Shown: in pieces, positions 34,782 through 46,030 of the stretch
Numbering within the stretch: the stretch's first letter is position 1
Layout: each line of letters opens with the position of its first letter
Assembly: GCA_032718475.1 (NCBI GenBank)
Contig: JAUCBJ010001421.1
Span: 16,635 to 80,634, forward strand
DNA from: Nemertoderma westbladi
Lineage: Eukaryota > Xenacoelomorpha > Nemertodermatida > Nemertodermatidae
Direction of reading: 5' to 3'
Length of the DNA: 64,000 bases
Translations under genes and position numbers: made by a program
The notes under the pieces: generated by a model
The model's input: the letters and a program-made list of their open reading frames with translations, nothing else
The model's database searches: none
What the model was told of the DNA's origin: nothing

Positions 34782-36094
34782 TTATCTGGTTATTATTCTG
34801 ATGATTCTACTTTGATTCTCCTTCGTTGGCATTTCATGGTCTATTTTCCATTCGCCGATGGATGGATATCTGATTATGCCAGCTCCCAATATACCTTGAT
34901 TAATCTCTGGTTGCTTTGGAATTGGGGTACTACTCCTAACTGTTGCTGTCTGTCTTTGTTCTTCTCTATGGCTATTAATCCATTGTTCTTGTACTTGGTC
35001 TCTATTATAGGATTGCCGTAATTCTTTATCTTGCCAATTTATTCTATTTATTCCATCTAGCTGTCCGTTTCTTGGTGCATTTAGGGCTGCTATTGGGTGG
35101 TTCCTTCCATTCGCCTCCCTCATAAGGGCCTCCTGTTGGCTAACCACTCCACAATAGGGTTCTGGTTGGCTGATTGGTGCTGCATAAATTGGCTGCGGGT
35201 TGTACTGCTGTTCCATTGGTACTGTGCCGTATTGCGCTGCGTTATATTGGGGTGCTCTGCTCCCATCCATCCTGCACATATAAGGGTTGCTCTAGTATGT
35301 CTACTCTCCCTACAGTTCTTGGGTAATACTCGTATATGTCTGAATTTGGGTTTAGTGATATATGCCCGGGTTGTGCTGCGACTTCTGCATGTATGACCCG
35401 ATTGTATTCTATCTGGGGTGGCGCTCCAGTTTGATTCCCATGGAATGCTGGTGGTTCTATCGTCCACTCTTGCAGACCATGCAAAGCATAACTTTTGGCC
35501 TTATATGGTCCAATATCCTGGTTAGGTTGCCTTCCCATAGTTTGCTGCGGGTACTCTGGATGCGTTCTGGTTTTAATATATGTATCAGTTTTTGCCACAG
35601 ATGTGACCATTCTAGTTATAGGATAACTTACTGTACGTACCATTAGAGGGTTTGCTCTACAGTTGGCATATGTCCCTCCTACTGTACTGGTTGACAACCA
35701 CGCTACTACGTGTATTTTTATTTTGGGTTTCTCTACTGTTTATATTAGTATTATTACTACCGCTAGGATTTATATAATTATTTTTGTCAAATATAGTGTG
35801 GTTATTAATATTCGTTGCCTTACCTTTATTAGCAACCTGAGTTCCAACTGGGTTAATCTTCCCTGTGCCAGTTAATATATTGTCGTTTCCACCTAAACCT
35901 GTTATGTAAAATAACTTACCCTTCTGATTGGTTGAATGCTTCACCAGCTGTGGCTTAGCATCCCTCTCGATAAGGCTTACTGTGGGTTGTTGATTTATGG
36001 GCCTATTACTCAGTTGTACTGGTGCCACTTGTCGACACATTTCTCTCACTGTGGGTTGACTTTCCTTATCCATTAATAGGGTATTCCTATGCAC
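34782..36094 (-). pseudogene. Gag N-terminal region, Gln/Pro/Asn-rich, frameshifted
   Basis: Three successive frames on the minus strand (36094-35657, 35697-35242, 35279-34782) form one compositional block rich in Gln, Asn, Pro and Tyr (for example YNAAQYGTVPMEQQYNPQP). Frames shift at about 35680 and 35260. Low-complexity disordered sequence like this is common upstream of capsid in large gag proteins. No homologue recognised. Confidence 0.45.
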
Positions 36095-36231
36095 TAACTA
36101 TGATTGCTGCTCTTCTAATTCTAATAACTCTTTATGTTCCCTAATAAGTGCTTTCTTTGCCTCATATTATATCTCATATATTTAATTCTGTTTAATTTGT
36201 ATCAATTCTTGCACCCTTGCTTCCTCATTCC

Positions 36232-36459
36232 TTAATTCCGCTTCTTCCCTTGCTTAAATTTCTCTCCACTCTCTCTCTCATACTCCATGTCTAACCTCTC
36301 TTGTTCCTTTCTTTCTTCATATTCCTGTTGTTCACGCTCACATTCTTCATGTCGTTCCTGTTCCTCCCGCACTCTCCTACGGTGGCGCTCCTCTCTCTGG
36401 TCTCTCTGAACATTCTCTCTCTCCTTTATCTCATGCTCTCGCTCTAAATTTCTCACCAC
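36232..36459 (-). pseudogene. Gag N-terminal coiled-coil segment
   Basis: Residues such as REHEIKERENVQRDQREERH and EEQERHEECEREQQEYEERK give an almost uninterrupted Glu/Arg coiled coil. The frame closes near 36232, and the coiled coil extends in other frames toward 36480-36560. A similar Glu/Arg/Gln helix opens the gag-like region at 43142. Confidence 0.45.
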
Positions 36460-37146
36460 TAATTCCTCTCTCTTACGCCTTGGCCTCTCTACTTTCTCAT
36501 TCTTCTTCTTCTCGCATCTCCTATTTTGCTTTCTCTCTATCAGCCTCTAAGTTCCTCTCACAAATTTCTATGGATCTGTTTTTGCGAGCCACAACTGAAG
36601 ATGATACTGACTCGCCGACACTCTCATCCTTACTGGCCATATTACTAAGGGAATCTTCCAGATTTAGTCCTTCAGTTTCCACCTCCGTAGGACTCTGTGT
36701 CAGCAGACCTCCTACTGTAAACTTTAGGTCGAGTTCACCCTCCTAATCTTACTCATAATATACCCTCTCACAGATGAGGTTTTATGTACTTTACTAATTT
36801 TAGTTACCCTGTATAAATTATGGTTTATACAATTGACAATTGAGTATACTCAATTGTTTACTTATCTCTCCTTTTCTCATTGAGTGGAAGTTCTCCAGCA
36901 TCTTGTCGATGTCATTCCTTAGACTCTGGTGTATATTCTATTCGTCCTCCTTTTGGGGTTGCCCTTCCCTTGATGTGGTTGAAGATATTGTCATCTCCAA
37001 GAGTCGCTGTCTCAAGGTAGGAGGTAGACTCACTCTAGTGATGGAGTCGGAGTCTCTGAGAAGTGGAGGTTGGGTTGCAACCTCCCCCCCCCTGTCGCCC
37101 ACTGTTAGGGACCTCCCGCTGGTATCCGGGCACAAAGCTCCCCCCA

Positions 37147-37169
37147 CCCCCCCCCCCCCCCCCCCCCCC
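37147..37169. repeat. C23 homopolymer
   Basis: A run of about 23 cytosines following CCCCCA, in the 5' leader of the LTR element. Length calls in such runs are unreliable. Confidence 0.8.
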
Positions 37170-37773
37170 AATTGGGGTAGCTCTACACGTCCCCAGACAC
37201 CAGTTGTCCTTGCTGGAACACTGTGTCATTGCCATCGATCTCATGATGTATCGCTGGCATCTCCATCTGTATTCAGTCCCCAGGTTCCTCCACCGATCGC
37301 ACCAGTGATTATAGTGCCGTCGAGTGGAGTTCTGGGTATCTGCGTTCCAGTCCCAAATCGTCCCTTGGCTGAAACAACTGTCTCCGCTATGCGCTCTGTG
37401 TAGCTCATGTTCGCTAGAGTTTGTGTTAAATTTTGTACTCAATACGCTCATCCTGGTAACATCTACAGTTTATGTGACGCCATACCGCAACTCGTCGTTA
37501 TAGATTTGATTCGCTGCGATTGTCCACGTCCATTCGGTGTTGTACCATCTTCCTTCGAGTTTGTTGAGCTTCGTCTTTGGTTCTCCCAGCATCTGCCGCT
37601 ATAAGGGCGTCATTCTTGTTGTCAAAGTCGAATAGAACATCAACAACGTCTTCACTTTGATCATAGTCGATCATCGATCGTCACTGAAGTCTATCATTTA
37701 TCGTCGTTGATGTTAGACGTCAGTCTAACAATAAATGTCACTTGTAAGATCTATTTCTTACAATAAATGTCAC

Positions 37774-37916
37774 TGTAAGGGAACACCTCCAGCAAAGGTC
37801 ACGAGAGGGATATAATGTTACTCTCATATCTTAATTGTTACTCTCATAATCATGTCATTTATTGCCTCACATATTCTTGATTATTCTCGTATATTGGTTT
37901 GGGATTACTTCACTAA
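37774..37916 (-). repeat. Right (5') LTR, short form
   Basis: 143 bases from TGTAAGGGAACACCTCC to CACTAA. The remaining terminal CA follows the Harbinger-like insertion at 39886-39887. It matches both ends of the left LTR but lacks its middle. Just inside the element, the phrase CAATAAATGTCAC occurs twice; no tRNA primer site starting TGG is apparent. Confidence 0.6.
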
Positions 37917-39882
37917 AGGCCCATTCACATCCAACGGAACTGTACACCACGCAGTGTACCGCAGGGCCAGTGGTACACCGCTGACTGTGAACGACCCAAC
38001 AGGTAGTTGTGTGCTAAACCGCACGGTTTACCGCAGCCCATTTAAACAATCTGGTCGAAAAGTTGTGCAAAGGGGCGCCTCAAAGCCGGATAGTCCTGAA
38101 GAACGTGTTGGGAAGTGGAAAAATCACTTCAGCAACTTGCTTGGGCAGCCACCAAACATCGAGGTCAGCCCTACAAGGAAAATATATGACAAGACACTAC
38201 CTATAGAAACAGGGGACTTCACACCTGCCGAACTCCAAAGAAGCATTAAAAGCATGTCCAATAATAAAGCGAGTGGATTAGATGCAATCCCAGCGGAGGT
38301 ATGGAAAACCGGAGTGCTAAATAGACCATTATTGAATGTTTGCAACCGGATGTTAAAAGGGGAAAAGCCACCACCAATTTGGACTAAAGGTCAACTAAAG
38401 CCTCTCCCCAAGAAAGGAGACCTTGGCATACCAACAAACTATCGTGGGATCTGTCTGCTTGTGGTAGCTGCCAAAATATACAATAAAATGATTCTATATA
38501 GGATTTGGCCTCACATAGAGAAACTACTGCGTAAGAGCCAAAACGGATTTCGACCAAGTAGATCAACAATAGCTCAGATACTTGCACTTCGGAGACTGAT
38601 TGAAGGAATTAAGTCAAAGAATCTCCCCGCAGTGATGACTTTTGTGGACTTCAAGAAGGCATTCGACTCCATCCATAGAGGTAAAATGCTTGAAATCATA
38701 AGAGCTGATGGAATACCAGAAGTAATTGTTGCTGGCATTGGATTGTTATATTGTGACACAGAAGCGCAGGTACTCTCACCAGATGGTGAAACTGAGTTTT
38801 TCTCAATCCTGGCTGGCGTACTGCAAGGTGACACATTAGCACCATTACTATTTGTAATTGTGCTGGATTACGCAATGAGGACGGCCGCAAAGGGTGATTC
38901 ACACTTCAAGAACGCAGAAGTAGTAGATATCCGGCAACTACAGTCACAGACACCGACTTTGCGGATGACATCGCCCTGCTCTCTAATACGCTAGCAGATG
39001 CACAGCTTCTACTAAATAAAGTGGAGAGGGCTGCTAAGGAGGTTGGATTGCATATAAATGCTACCAAGACCGAATTCATGACCTTTAATGTTGATGGAAA
39101 CTTTACAACCATTGATAATAATCAACTAAGGAAAGTCGATGACTTCCAGTACCTTGGATCATGGATAGAGAGTATCAAAAAGGACATAGAAATTAGGAAA
39201 GCAAAGGCTTGGGTAGCTCTATCAAAAATGGATACCATCTGGAAATCAGATCTCTCCAGGCACCTGAAGACTAAGTTCTTTCGAGCCACAGTGGAAAGTG
39301 TATTTTTATACGGGGGTGAGACCTGGACACTGACTAAATCACCTGAACAACGAATTGATGGTTGCTACACAAGACTACTAAGGGCAGCCCTAAACATCAG
39401 CTGGAGACAACACATGACAAACGCCAAGCTTTATGGTACAATACCACCTGTATCAACCACCCTCCGTGAACGCAGATTAAGATTCAGTGGGCACTGCTGG
39501 CGAAGTAAAGACGAGGTCATACCAGATCTACTTCTCTGGCAACCAACTCATGGAAAGCGTAGTCGTGGACGACCTGCCATCACATATATAGATCAACTTG
39601 AAAGGAAACGAAATTGCGACAACTATGGATAATCGGGAAGCCTGGAAGGATCTCATTTCCACTGTCCGAGTTCGCTCGACCGAGTAGTTGTAGTAGTATT
39701 TAAACAAGGTTAAAATAATTAATGTAAATTTCCTGTTGAATTTACAGTCGACAGATAGACAATCAGTTACCGCAACGGTACCATTGGGTATGAACGGGCT
39801 CCGGGTAGTATACCACTGGCATACCGATTCAATACCGCCAGACTACTTTACCACTCACGCACCATTGGATGTGAATGGGACT
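37917..39882. mobile_element. PIF/Harbinger-like non-autonomous transposon
   Basis: Terminal inverted repeats AGGCCCATTCACATCCAA and AGTCCCATTCACATCCAA (right end reverse-complemented; 19 of 21 positions agree) are flanked by TAA on both sides (37914-37916 and 39883-39885). Three-base TWA duplications are diagnostic of PIF/Harbinger. Apart from the LINE inserted at 38050-39697 its body is only about 320 bp, rich in ACACCGC/GGTACC phrases, with no transposase. Confidence 0.75.
38050..39697 (+). pseudogene. LINE family B, 5'-truncated RT copy
   Basis: Insertion flanked by the 10-bp duplication ATTTAAACAA (38040-38049 and 39698-39707), with a GTAGTTGTAGTAGT tail. It starts within the linker (GRKVVQRGASKP), then reverse transcriptase: NKASGLDAIPAEVW, TFVDFKKAFDSIHR (motif A), GVLQGDTLAPLLF (motif B). 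A frameshift near 38900 moves motif C (TDFADDIALL) and the rest (39021-39632) to another frame. The C-terminal YLGSWIESI and LYGGETWTLTKS regions are clear. A deletion near 39600 removes a few codons. Upstream endonuclease is absent. The long frame that begins at 37852 starts in unrelated DNA and only becomes LINE at 38050. Confidence 0.88.
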
Positions 39883-39892
39883 TAACATATAT

Positions 39893-40160
39893 TGTTGCCC
39901 AGCAGTTAACAGTAGTTTTTATACATATGATTAATTTAGTTCGTTCTCACACAATTTTTTACGAATATCTAGCTGGAACTCATCTCTACATTTAATATTT
40001 TGTATGTTTTGGAGAACACTGAACATTGGATAACCACTATATCAATACTTTTGGTTAAAATGATGTATTAGTTATATGTATAATATTGCAATATAAGTTA
40101 CAACATTAGTCATCCTAAAATAAAGATTAAATAATAATATAGTGAATTAATTACGCTAAC
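39893..40160 (-). other. Host intron remnant upstream of the LTR insertion
   Basis: AT-rich sequence between the LTR element's right target duplication and the donor site at 40160-40159. No coding features. Confidence 0.4.
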
Positions 40161-40560
40161 CAACTGCTGTTACTTCCAGCCCTGGAAATTCAACCTCTCC
40201 TATAGTGATCCGTCCTATAGTGATCCGAGCTTCTCCGCAATGCTTTTCTGTCTCCGCTAGGCAGTGCTCCCCTTCCTCGAGACATCCCTCAGACCTGAGG
40301 TATGTCAATACTTTGATGTCGTTGTTTGCCTCTAACTGTCCGAGGATTTGATTGAACCAAAGGACGCACCCAGAAGCTGAGCACCCAGACTTTTCTACGC
40401 CAGGCGAATGTTCGCTCCAGCCGAAGTTAATTTCCCTGATGCCCGGATCCGATGCTGATACTGTAACCGATGTCCGGTTGACCTGGCAAGAAATCCCGGA
40501 CACTTTTATGATTTGCCAGGATGCAATAGAAATAACTGCTGACATAATAGGAACAGCCAT
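40161..40560 (-). CDS. First coding exon of secreted Cys-rich protein (signal peptide)
   Basis: Minus-strand frame from ATG at 40560. The first ~22 residues (MAVPIMSAVISIASWQIIKV) are hydrophobic enough for a secretory signal. The mature part follows with Cys in ISCQ, SGCSASGC, EGCLEEGEHC and KHC, then a beta-rich segment ITIGEVEFPGLEVTAV. A donor GTTAGC at 40160-40155 ends the exon after 400 bases (133 codons plus one base), exactly the phase needed by the exon at 28969-28707. The pair gives ten cysteines, as in three-finger domains, and a GPI tail: 220 residues. Without splicing the frame stops two bases later. A TATA-like TATATAAG lies 43 bases upstream. Confidence 0.55.
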
Positions 40561-40602
40561 ACTTGAAATTTACAATCACCTGCTTTCAGGCAAATTTCAA
40601 AA

Positions 40603-40610
40603 CTTATATA
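40603..40610 (-). promoter_or_regulatory. Candidate TATA box
   Basis: TATATAAG on the minus strand, 43 bases before the ATG at 40560. The 5' UTR would be only about 15 bases, so an upstream noncoding exon is an alternative. Confidence 0.3.
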
Positions 40611-40620
40611 GTATGAAATA

Positions 40621-41475
40621 TGTAATAAATATATGAAATAAATAAAAATAATTTTTGTTTTTTATTGCAGATCTCATAAGAGAACTTGAAGGATGCTTTG
40701 TGATATTTGTATAAGTGATGCATCGTATATTGTTTTTGTGACAGGAGCCATAGTTGGTGAGAATCCCGACCGTTCACCATTGTGTTTAGTTATCTTATGC
40801 GTGGTGGCATAAGAGATCTCACGCCTTTTTGTGGCAATTTTTTGGGCTAGTCCTAGTAGTGTTGGCCCCTGGCTCAATGTAGGCAAATAGATTGCACTGC
40901 CCTAAGTACACTATCTCCCATTGGGTGGTATTATATTGGTTTCACTCTGTGATGTGATGTCTTAGGGCCCTCTTACTAGCTCGGTGTTACTTCCGGCCAA
41001 TAGTGGTAAATTGCCCCCCCCCCCCCCCCCCATTCGCTAACAGTTTTACTTTAGGGTGACTTAACCTGAACTCTAACAATTATATATTTATATATAAATA
41101 ATTTATCATTTTAATAATTTTATATAAATCCATTATTGAGCAATTATTTTGCTATTTTACATCAATAACATAACACTGAACTGAACTGAAGAAGCACATA
41201 ATTGTATAAAATTAATTAATCAAGTAAAATAATCAATACTTTGTCCAAAGCAAGTGGTGGAGGTTTGCTACGAAAATTGTCGCCAACGCATCCTAGAGAT
41301 GTAGGCTGATATAATCCGCAAACAGTAGTGGTAAGGAATTGTTATCGGTCTCAATCACAACTCCAAAATAAATGTATTATAATAAAAATGATCATTGATT
41401 ACGACCACAATGCTGGTTCCTTGCCAAATTCCTTTCCAAACTGAACCACCACTGAGGCGCCGTTGAAGCCAAAAG
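40621..41475. other. No recognisable gene; C18 run
   Basis: Spacer with a homopolymer of about 18 C at 41014-41031 and AT-rich flanks. No supported ORF. Confidence 0.5.
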
Positions 41476-42452
41476 GTTAAAAAAATATATTGAGATTACA
41501 AAAACTATTGAGATTACAAAAAAATATTGAGATTACAAAAAAAATATTTTGAAGATTACAAAAAAAATATTGAGGTTACAAAAAAAGTATTTAGAGATTA
41601 CAAAAAAAAATATTAAGATTACAAAAAATATATTTTGAGATTACAAAAAAAATATTGAGATTACAAAAAAATATTTTGAGATTACAAGAATATTGAGGTT
41701 ACAAAAAAAATATTGAGATTACAAAAAAAATATGGGGATTATAAAAATAATATTTAGATTACAAAAAAATATTGAGATTACAAAAAAATTATTGAGATTA
41801 CAAAAAAAATATTGAGATTACAAAAAAATATCAAGATTACAAAAAAAATATTGTGATTACAAAAAAATATTGAGGTTACAAAAAAAATATTAAGATTACA
41901 AAAAAAAATATTGAGTATACAAAAAAAATATTGAGATTACAAAAACTATTGAGATTACAAAAAAATATTGAGATTACAAAAAAAATATTGAGGTTACAAA
42001 AAAAGTATTAAGATTACAAAAAAAATATTAAGATTACAAAAAATATAATATTGAGATTACAAAAAAAATATTGAGATTACAAAAAAATATTGAGATTACA
42101 AAAATATTGATGTTACAAAAAAAATATTGAGATTACAAAAAAATATGGAGATTATAAAAATAATATTTAGATTACAAAAAAATATTGAGATTACAAAAAA
42201 AATATCAAGATTACAAAAAAAATATTGTGATTACAAAAAAATATTTAGGTTACAAAAAAAATATTAAGATTACAAAAAAAATATTGAGGTTACAAAAAAA
42301 ATATTAAGATTACAAAAAAATATTGAGGTTACAAAAAAAATATTAAGATTACAAAAAAATATTGAGGTTACAAATAAAATATTAAGATTACAAAAAAATT
42401 ATTGTGATTACAAAAAATATATTGAGATTACAAAAAGATATTAAGATTTTTT
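41476..42452. repeat. A-rich 17-19-bp minisatellite
   Basis: More than 50 degenerate copies of ATTGAGATTACAAAAAAAT with variable A-run length and GAGATTAC/GAGGTTAC/AAGATTAC variants. Blocks of several units recur (compare 41490-41760 with 41930-42190), indicating second-order duplication. Confidence 0.95.
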
Positions 42453-42605
42453 GGCCGAAAATAGCCATACAGTTATAATAAGCCACAGCATAGCGCATAA
42501 TAAGCCTTATCATAATAGTAGAGATAAGGCTGCATCGCATGGTGTAGATTAGGATTAGGGCATAGTGTGATTTGTGACCAGTCTGCATGTAAATGTGTGC
42601 AGGTG

Positions 42606-43148
42606 GTAGGGGAACCGGCACTGGTGTAAAGGAAATAAAATCGGTTCTACCTACCGGTTCTACTTACCGGTTCTACTGGCACTGGTGTAAAGACAATAAA
42701 ATCGGTTCTACTTACCGGTTCTACATACCGGTTCTACTTACGGTTCTACCAGCACTGGTGTAAAGGCAATAAAATCGGTTCTACCTACCGGTTCTACTTA
42801 CCGGTTCTACTGGCACTGGTGTACAGGAAATAAAATCGGTTCTACCTACTGGTTCTACTTACCGGTTCTACCAGCACTGGTGTAAAGGAAATAAAATCGG
42901 TTCTACCTACCGGTTCTACCGGCACTGGTGTAAAGGAAATAAAATCGGTTCTACCTACCGGTTTTACCGGCACATGGTGTTAAGGAAATAAAATCGGTTC
43001 TACCTACCGGTTCTACCGGCACTGGTGTAAAGACAATAATATCGGTTCTACCTACCGGTTCTACCGGCACTGGTGTAAAGACAATAATATCGGTTCTACC
43101 TACCGGTTCTACTCACCAGTTCTACCGGCACTGGTGTAAAGACAATAA
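42606..43148. repeat. Minisatellite built on CTACCGGTT
   Basis: About ten units containing GGCACTGGTGTAAAGGAAAT, AAAATCGGTTCTAC and one to two copies of CTTACCGGTTCTAC, so unit length varies from about 45 to 75 bp. It runs directly into the gag-like reading frame at 43142. Confidence 0.9.
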
Positions 43149-46030
43149 AATGGCGTAAGGAAAAACAACTGCGCTTGGAGGAAGAATACCAAGCAGAACA
43201 AGATGATTTCCGACGGGAGGAACAACTAAGAACGGCAGAACAACAAAGAATAGATTGGGCGCTTCAATTACGTCATAAAGAAAGAGAACTGGACTACAAC
43301 GCCCAAATCTTACATGATACACAAGTCATTACAGAGTATAGAATTTGTATGGAGGAAGCTAAAGTTAAAATAAGTGAAGGAGAAGATGTTCTAGAACCCA
43401 CTATACCGAACATACCTCTAATAGACACCAGAAGCTTCCTAGACCGACCTCAATGCGAACCTGTTAAAGTTGAGTTGCCACACATCTAAAAAATACAATA
43501 AACAGAGCCCTTGCAGAGGGAACGGGAAGAGCCTGTAGACAAATCTCTTATAGATGAATCGACAAGTAATGATAATGTTAATGATAATGACACTGAACAA
43601 GTGGGACAGGTTTCTGAAAAGGCGGGGCCTACCTTCCCTCCCTCACAGGAGGGGTTGGGAGGTATACTGCTCTCAGATTCTGTCAACAAAGGACCGCTAA
43701 AGATAACAAATGAACAGTTAGTGGAGGCTCTACACGCAATAAATGAGGCAAATAAAGAGCCCATTAGTGAGGAGAAGACACCAACTCGACATGTAACACC
43801 TAAACCACGTCGACCCACGCGCCGGAATCTCAACATGAGAACTGACTCTGAAGACTCCAGCGGCGAGTTTAAAATGCCTCCTCCTCAAAAAGTTCTCCTA
43901 ACGTCAAAACATAAAAAACATAAAAACTAACGTCAAAGAGTTATCTGAAACAGTTCAGAATTTAACACAAACCTTAAGACTCCACACTTAGAAACAAAGG
44001 CGAAGAGACTGGAGCAATCTGTCAATGTCAGACTTCCTAACGCGACTCCATCAGACGAATTGCCATGTGTCTCGTCAATGTATAAAGTCAAAGACAATTC
44101 ACATTACAAAGCATATTATAATGGTGGAAGCAAGTCGCCAATGAACCGTCCTCACACAAGAGTCCCATTGTCATCTCATCCTCAAGACGTCCGATTCTAC
44201 GCCGGACACCCATTAACAACAGACCGCCATACACCCGGTAGAGCGTGTCCTGGTGGGCCGCCAAACGATTCAGACGACCAGTACCATGATGATGACAATG
44301 ATAAACCCCCGAAAAAGCGAAAGGACATAATCCCCAAGAAAAAACGGGGAAAAGACAACAAACCAAAGAAGCCACCCCCAAAACCACGTCAGAAGCGGCA
44401 ACCGGATCCATCACCAGAACCGAGTGATTATCATCGTCCTCTGATTCGGACTCCAGCGATTTGTCCTCAACATCCTCGGATAAACAAACAGGATGTAAGA
44501 ACTGCAGAGCCAGACGCGACTATCAACTCCAAATGGGTGATATCTTAGCGAAATCCCTAGAAGGACCAATACTGGAACCAACAAAATTCAGTGGAAACCC
44601 AGAATAATTCATCTCATTTAAAGCGCATTTTATCGCACAAGCATAGCAAAAACGTTCCCATAACAACAAAAATGCGACGTCTGTTAACATACCTATCTGG
44701 GAAAGCGTTATAGAAGGTCAAACATTATGAAGGAGTGGATGACGGATATCAACGTGCGTGGGACGTATTGGAAAATAACTTTGGTAACCCATCAGCTGTA
44801 ATGGAATCTGTGATACATAATGTCACCAAATGCAGATTCCCGATTACAACAGTTCGGACAAATATTCGGACGATAGCAAACAAAGCCTGGAAATACTCCA
44901 AACTTTAAAGTGTCCGCATGCACTAAACAGTGCCGACAATATGAGTAGAATTGTTATGAATTTGGACTTTTCAGCTCGACAAAAATGGGTGAACAAAGCA
45001 CAAAAATTCCGGATACGACATGGGACCGAACCCATGTCGAACATCGCAACTCGTACATCGTTCACAGACTGGATGGAGAAATATGCCGACAGATTTAAGG
45101 ATCCTCTATACGGCAACCTTGTGGCCAAGGAACTTTTGTCCATCCAAATGGGAGAATCCTATACTGGAATACGTATACTGGAAAACCTCCCCTGGAAAAC
45201 CAACACCAGTCGTCTAAATGGCAATGGACTCGCGGACCAGAGGTTGAGCCACCGCGGGAACCGGAGGCTCACCCCATAACCTCTATCCAACAGACTAAAC
45301 CTGGGAGTTGCTGTGGAAAGCGCCGGAGATCAATATACCTGCTGATTTGGATCGCTCAGAGCTACTGAGAATAAGCGCATTACCGGAACTCGACATCTAC
45401 TATGATAATCTGGAACACTATGTATTTTCCGAAGCAAATTGTCCAGTTCCAGGATATAAGCCTAAGGTACTGGACCAGTATAAACCGGACATCGGTGAGG
45501 ACGATACCTGGGTTCCTCCCACCATTATCCTTGCAAACTCTATCTAGCCACAACCGGAAAAGTTAGCTGACGATACTGGTACAAACAGAGACTATACGGA
45601 ATCGAAAACCCCGTCAATATTCGAACCACCTTCAACGAATTTCAAGTGATGGTCACCCAACCAGTCGAGTGGGAGGAGGAGGTCACAAACCTCCAACTTC
45701 CCATGGAGGGGAACAAGGAAAAGGACCCTAAACTACACCAGACCATACAAGGGAAAATCCGCAAGGCCAGGGAAACATGATTATCTCAGCTAAATAAGAT
45801 CTATAAGATGCAGATGATGGAAAGGGTCACCCAGAAGACCCCTATGGTCCGCAGAACATTTTGCAAACTAAATACATTAACACCGCTTCCCCTCGGCCGC
45901 TATTGCACCGTTTGCGGCAATGGGGAGAACTTCTGCAAACCTCCGGGTGTGGAACCCGATTCAAAGGGTAAACCGGAGGTTAAAATCCCTGAAAATATTC
46001 ACCTTCCCCACCAACCTTTACAACGATGAT
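43142..46030 (+). pseudogene. Decayed gag-like region, BEL/Pao type
   Basis: Successive plus-strand frames: a coiled-coil start (KEKQLRLEEEYQAEQDDF), an acidic linker (43511-43930), a Lys/Pro-rich basic block (44060-44548), then capsid-like sequence. Near 44570 FSGNPE-FISFKAHF, then YQRAWDVLENNFGNP near 44745 and LQTLKCPHAL near 44900 follow the order seen in the BEL/Pao gag domain (DUF1759-like). RYCTVCGNGENFC at 45808-46029 may be what remains of a knuckle. At least five stops or shifts occur. No pol follows. LTRs were not found. Confidence 0.5.

Larger units (their letters stand above)
29978..39887 (-). mobile_element. LTR retrotransposon with gag but no pol, with nested insertions
   Basis: Minus-oriented element bounded by TATAT duplications (29973-29977 and 39888-39892). 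Left (3') LTR is 29978-32160. Right (5') LTR begins at 37774 and is split by a Harbinger-like insertion, its last two bases lying at 39886-39887. Both LTRs start TGTTAGTGAAGTAATCCC and end near GTTCCCTTACA in the coding sense. A polypurine tract AGGGGGGAG abuts the 3' LTR. The 5.6-kb interior encodes gag-like fragments and a CCHC knuckle. I find no reverse transcriptase, RNase H, integrase or protease motif. Confidence 0.7.

Noticed and set aside
33202-36459. Host multi-exon protein-coding gene on the minus strand
   Set aside because: It lies between LTR remnants with a polypurine tract and a retroviral-type knuckle; gag is the simpler explanation.
37852-38994. 380-codon ORF taken as one gene
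   Set aside because: The first 66 codons lie in LTR and Harbinger-like DNA; only the part after 38050 is LINE, so the ORF is a junction artefact.
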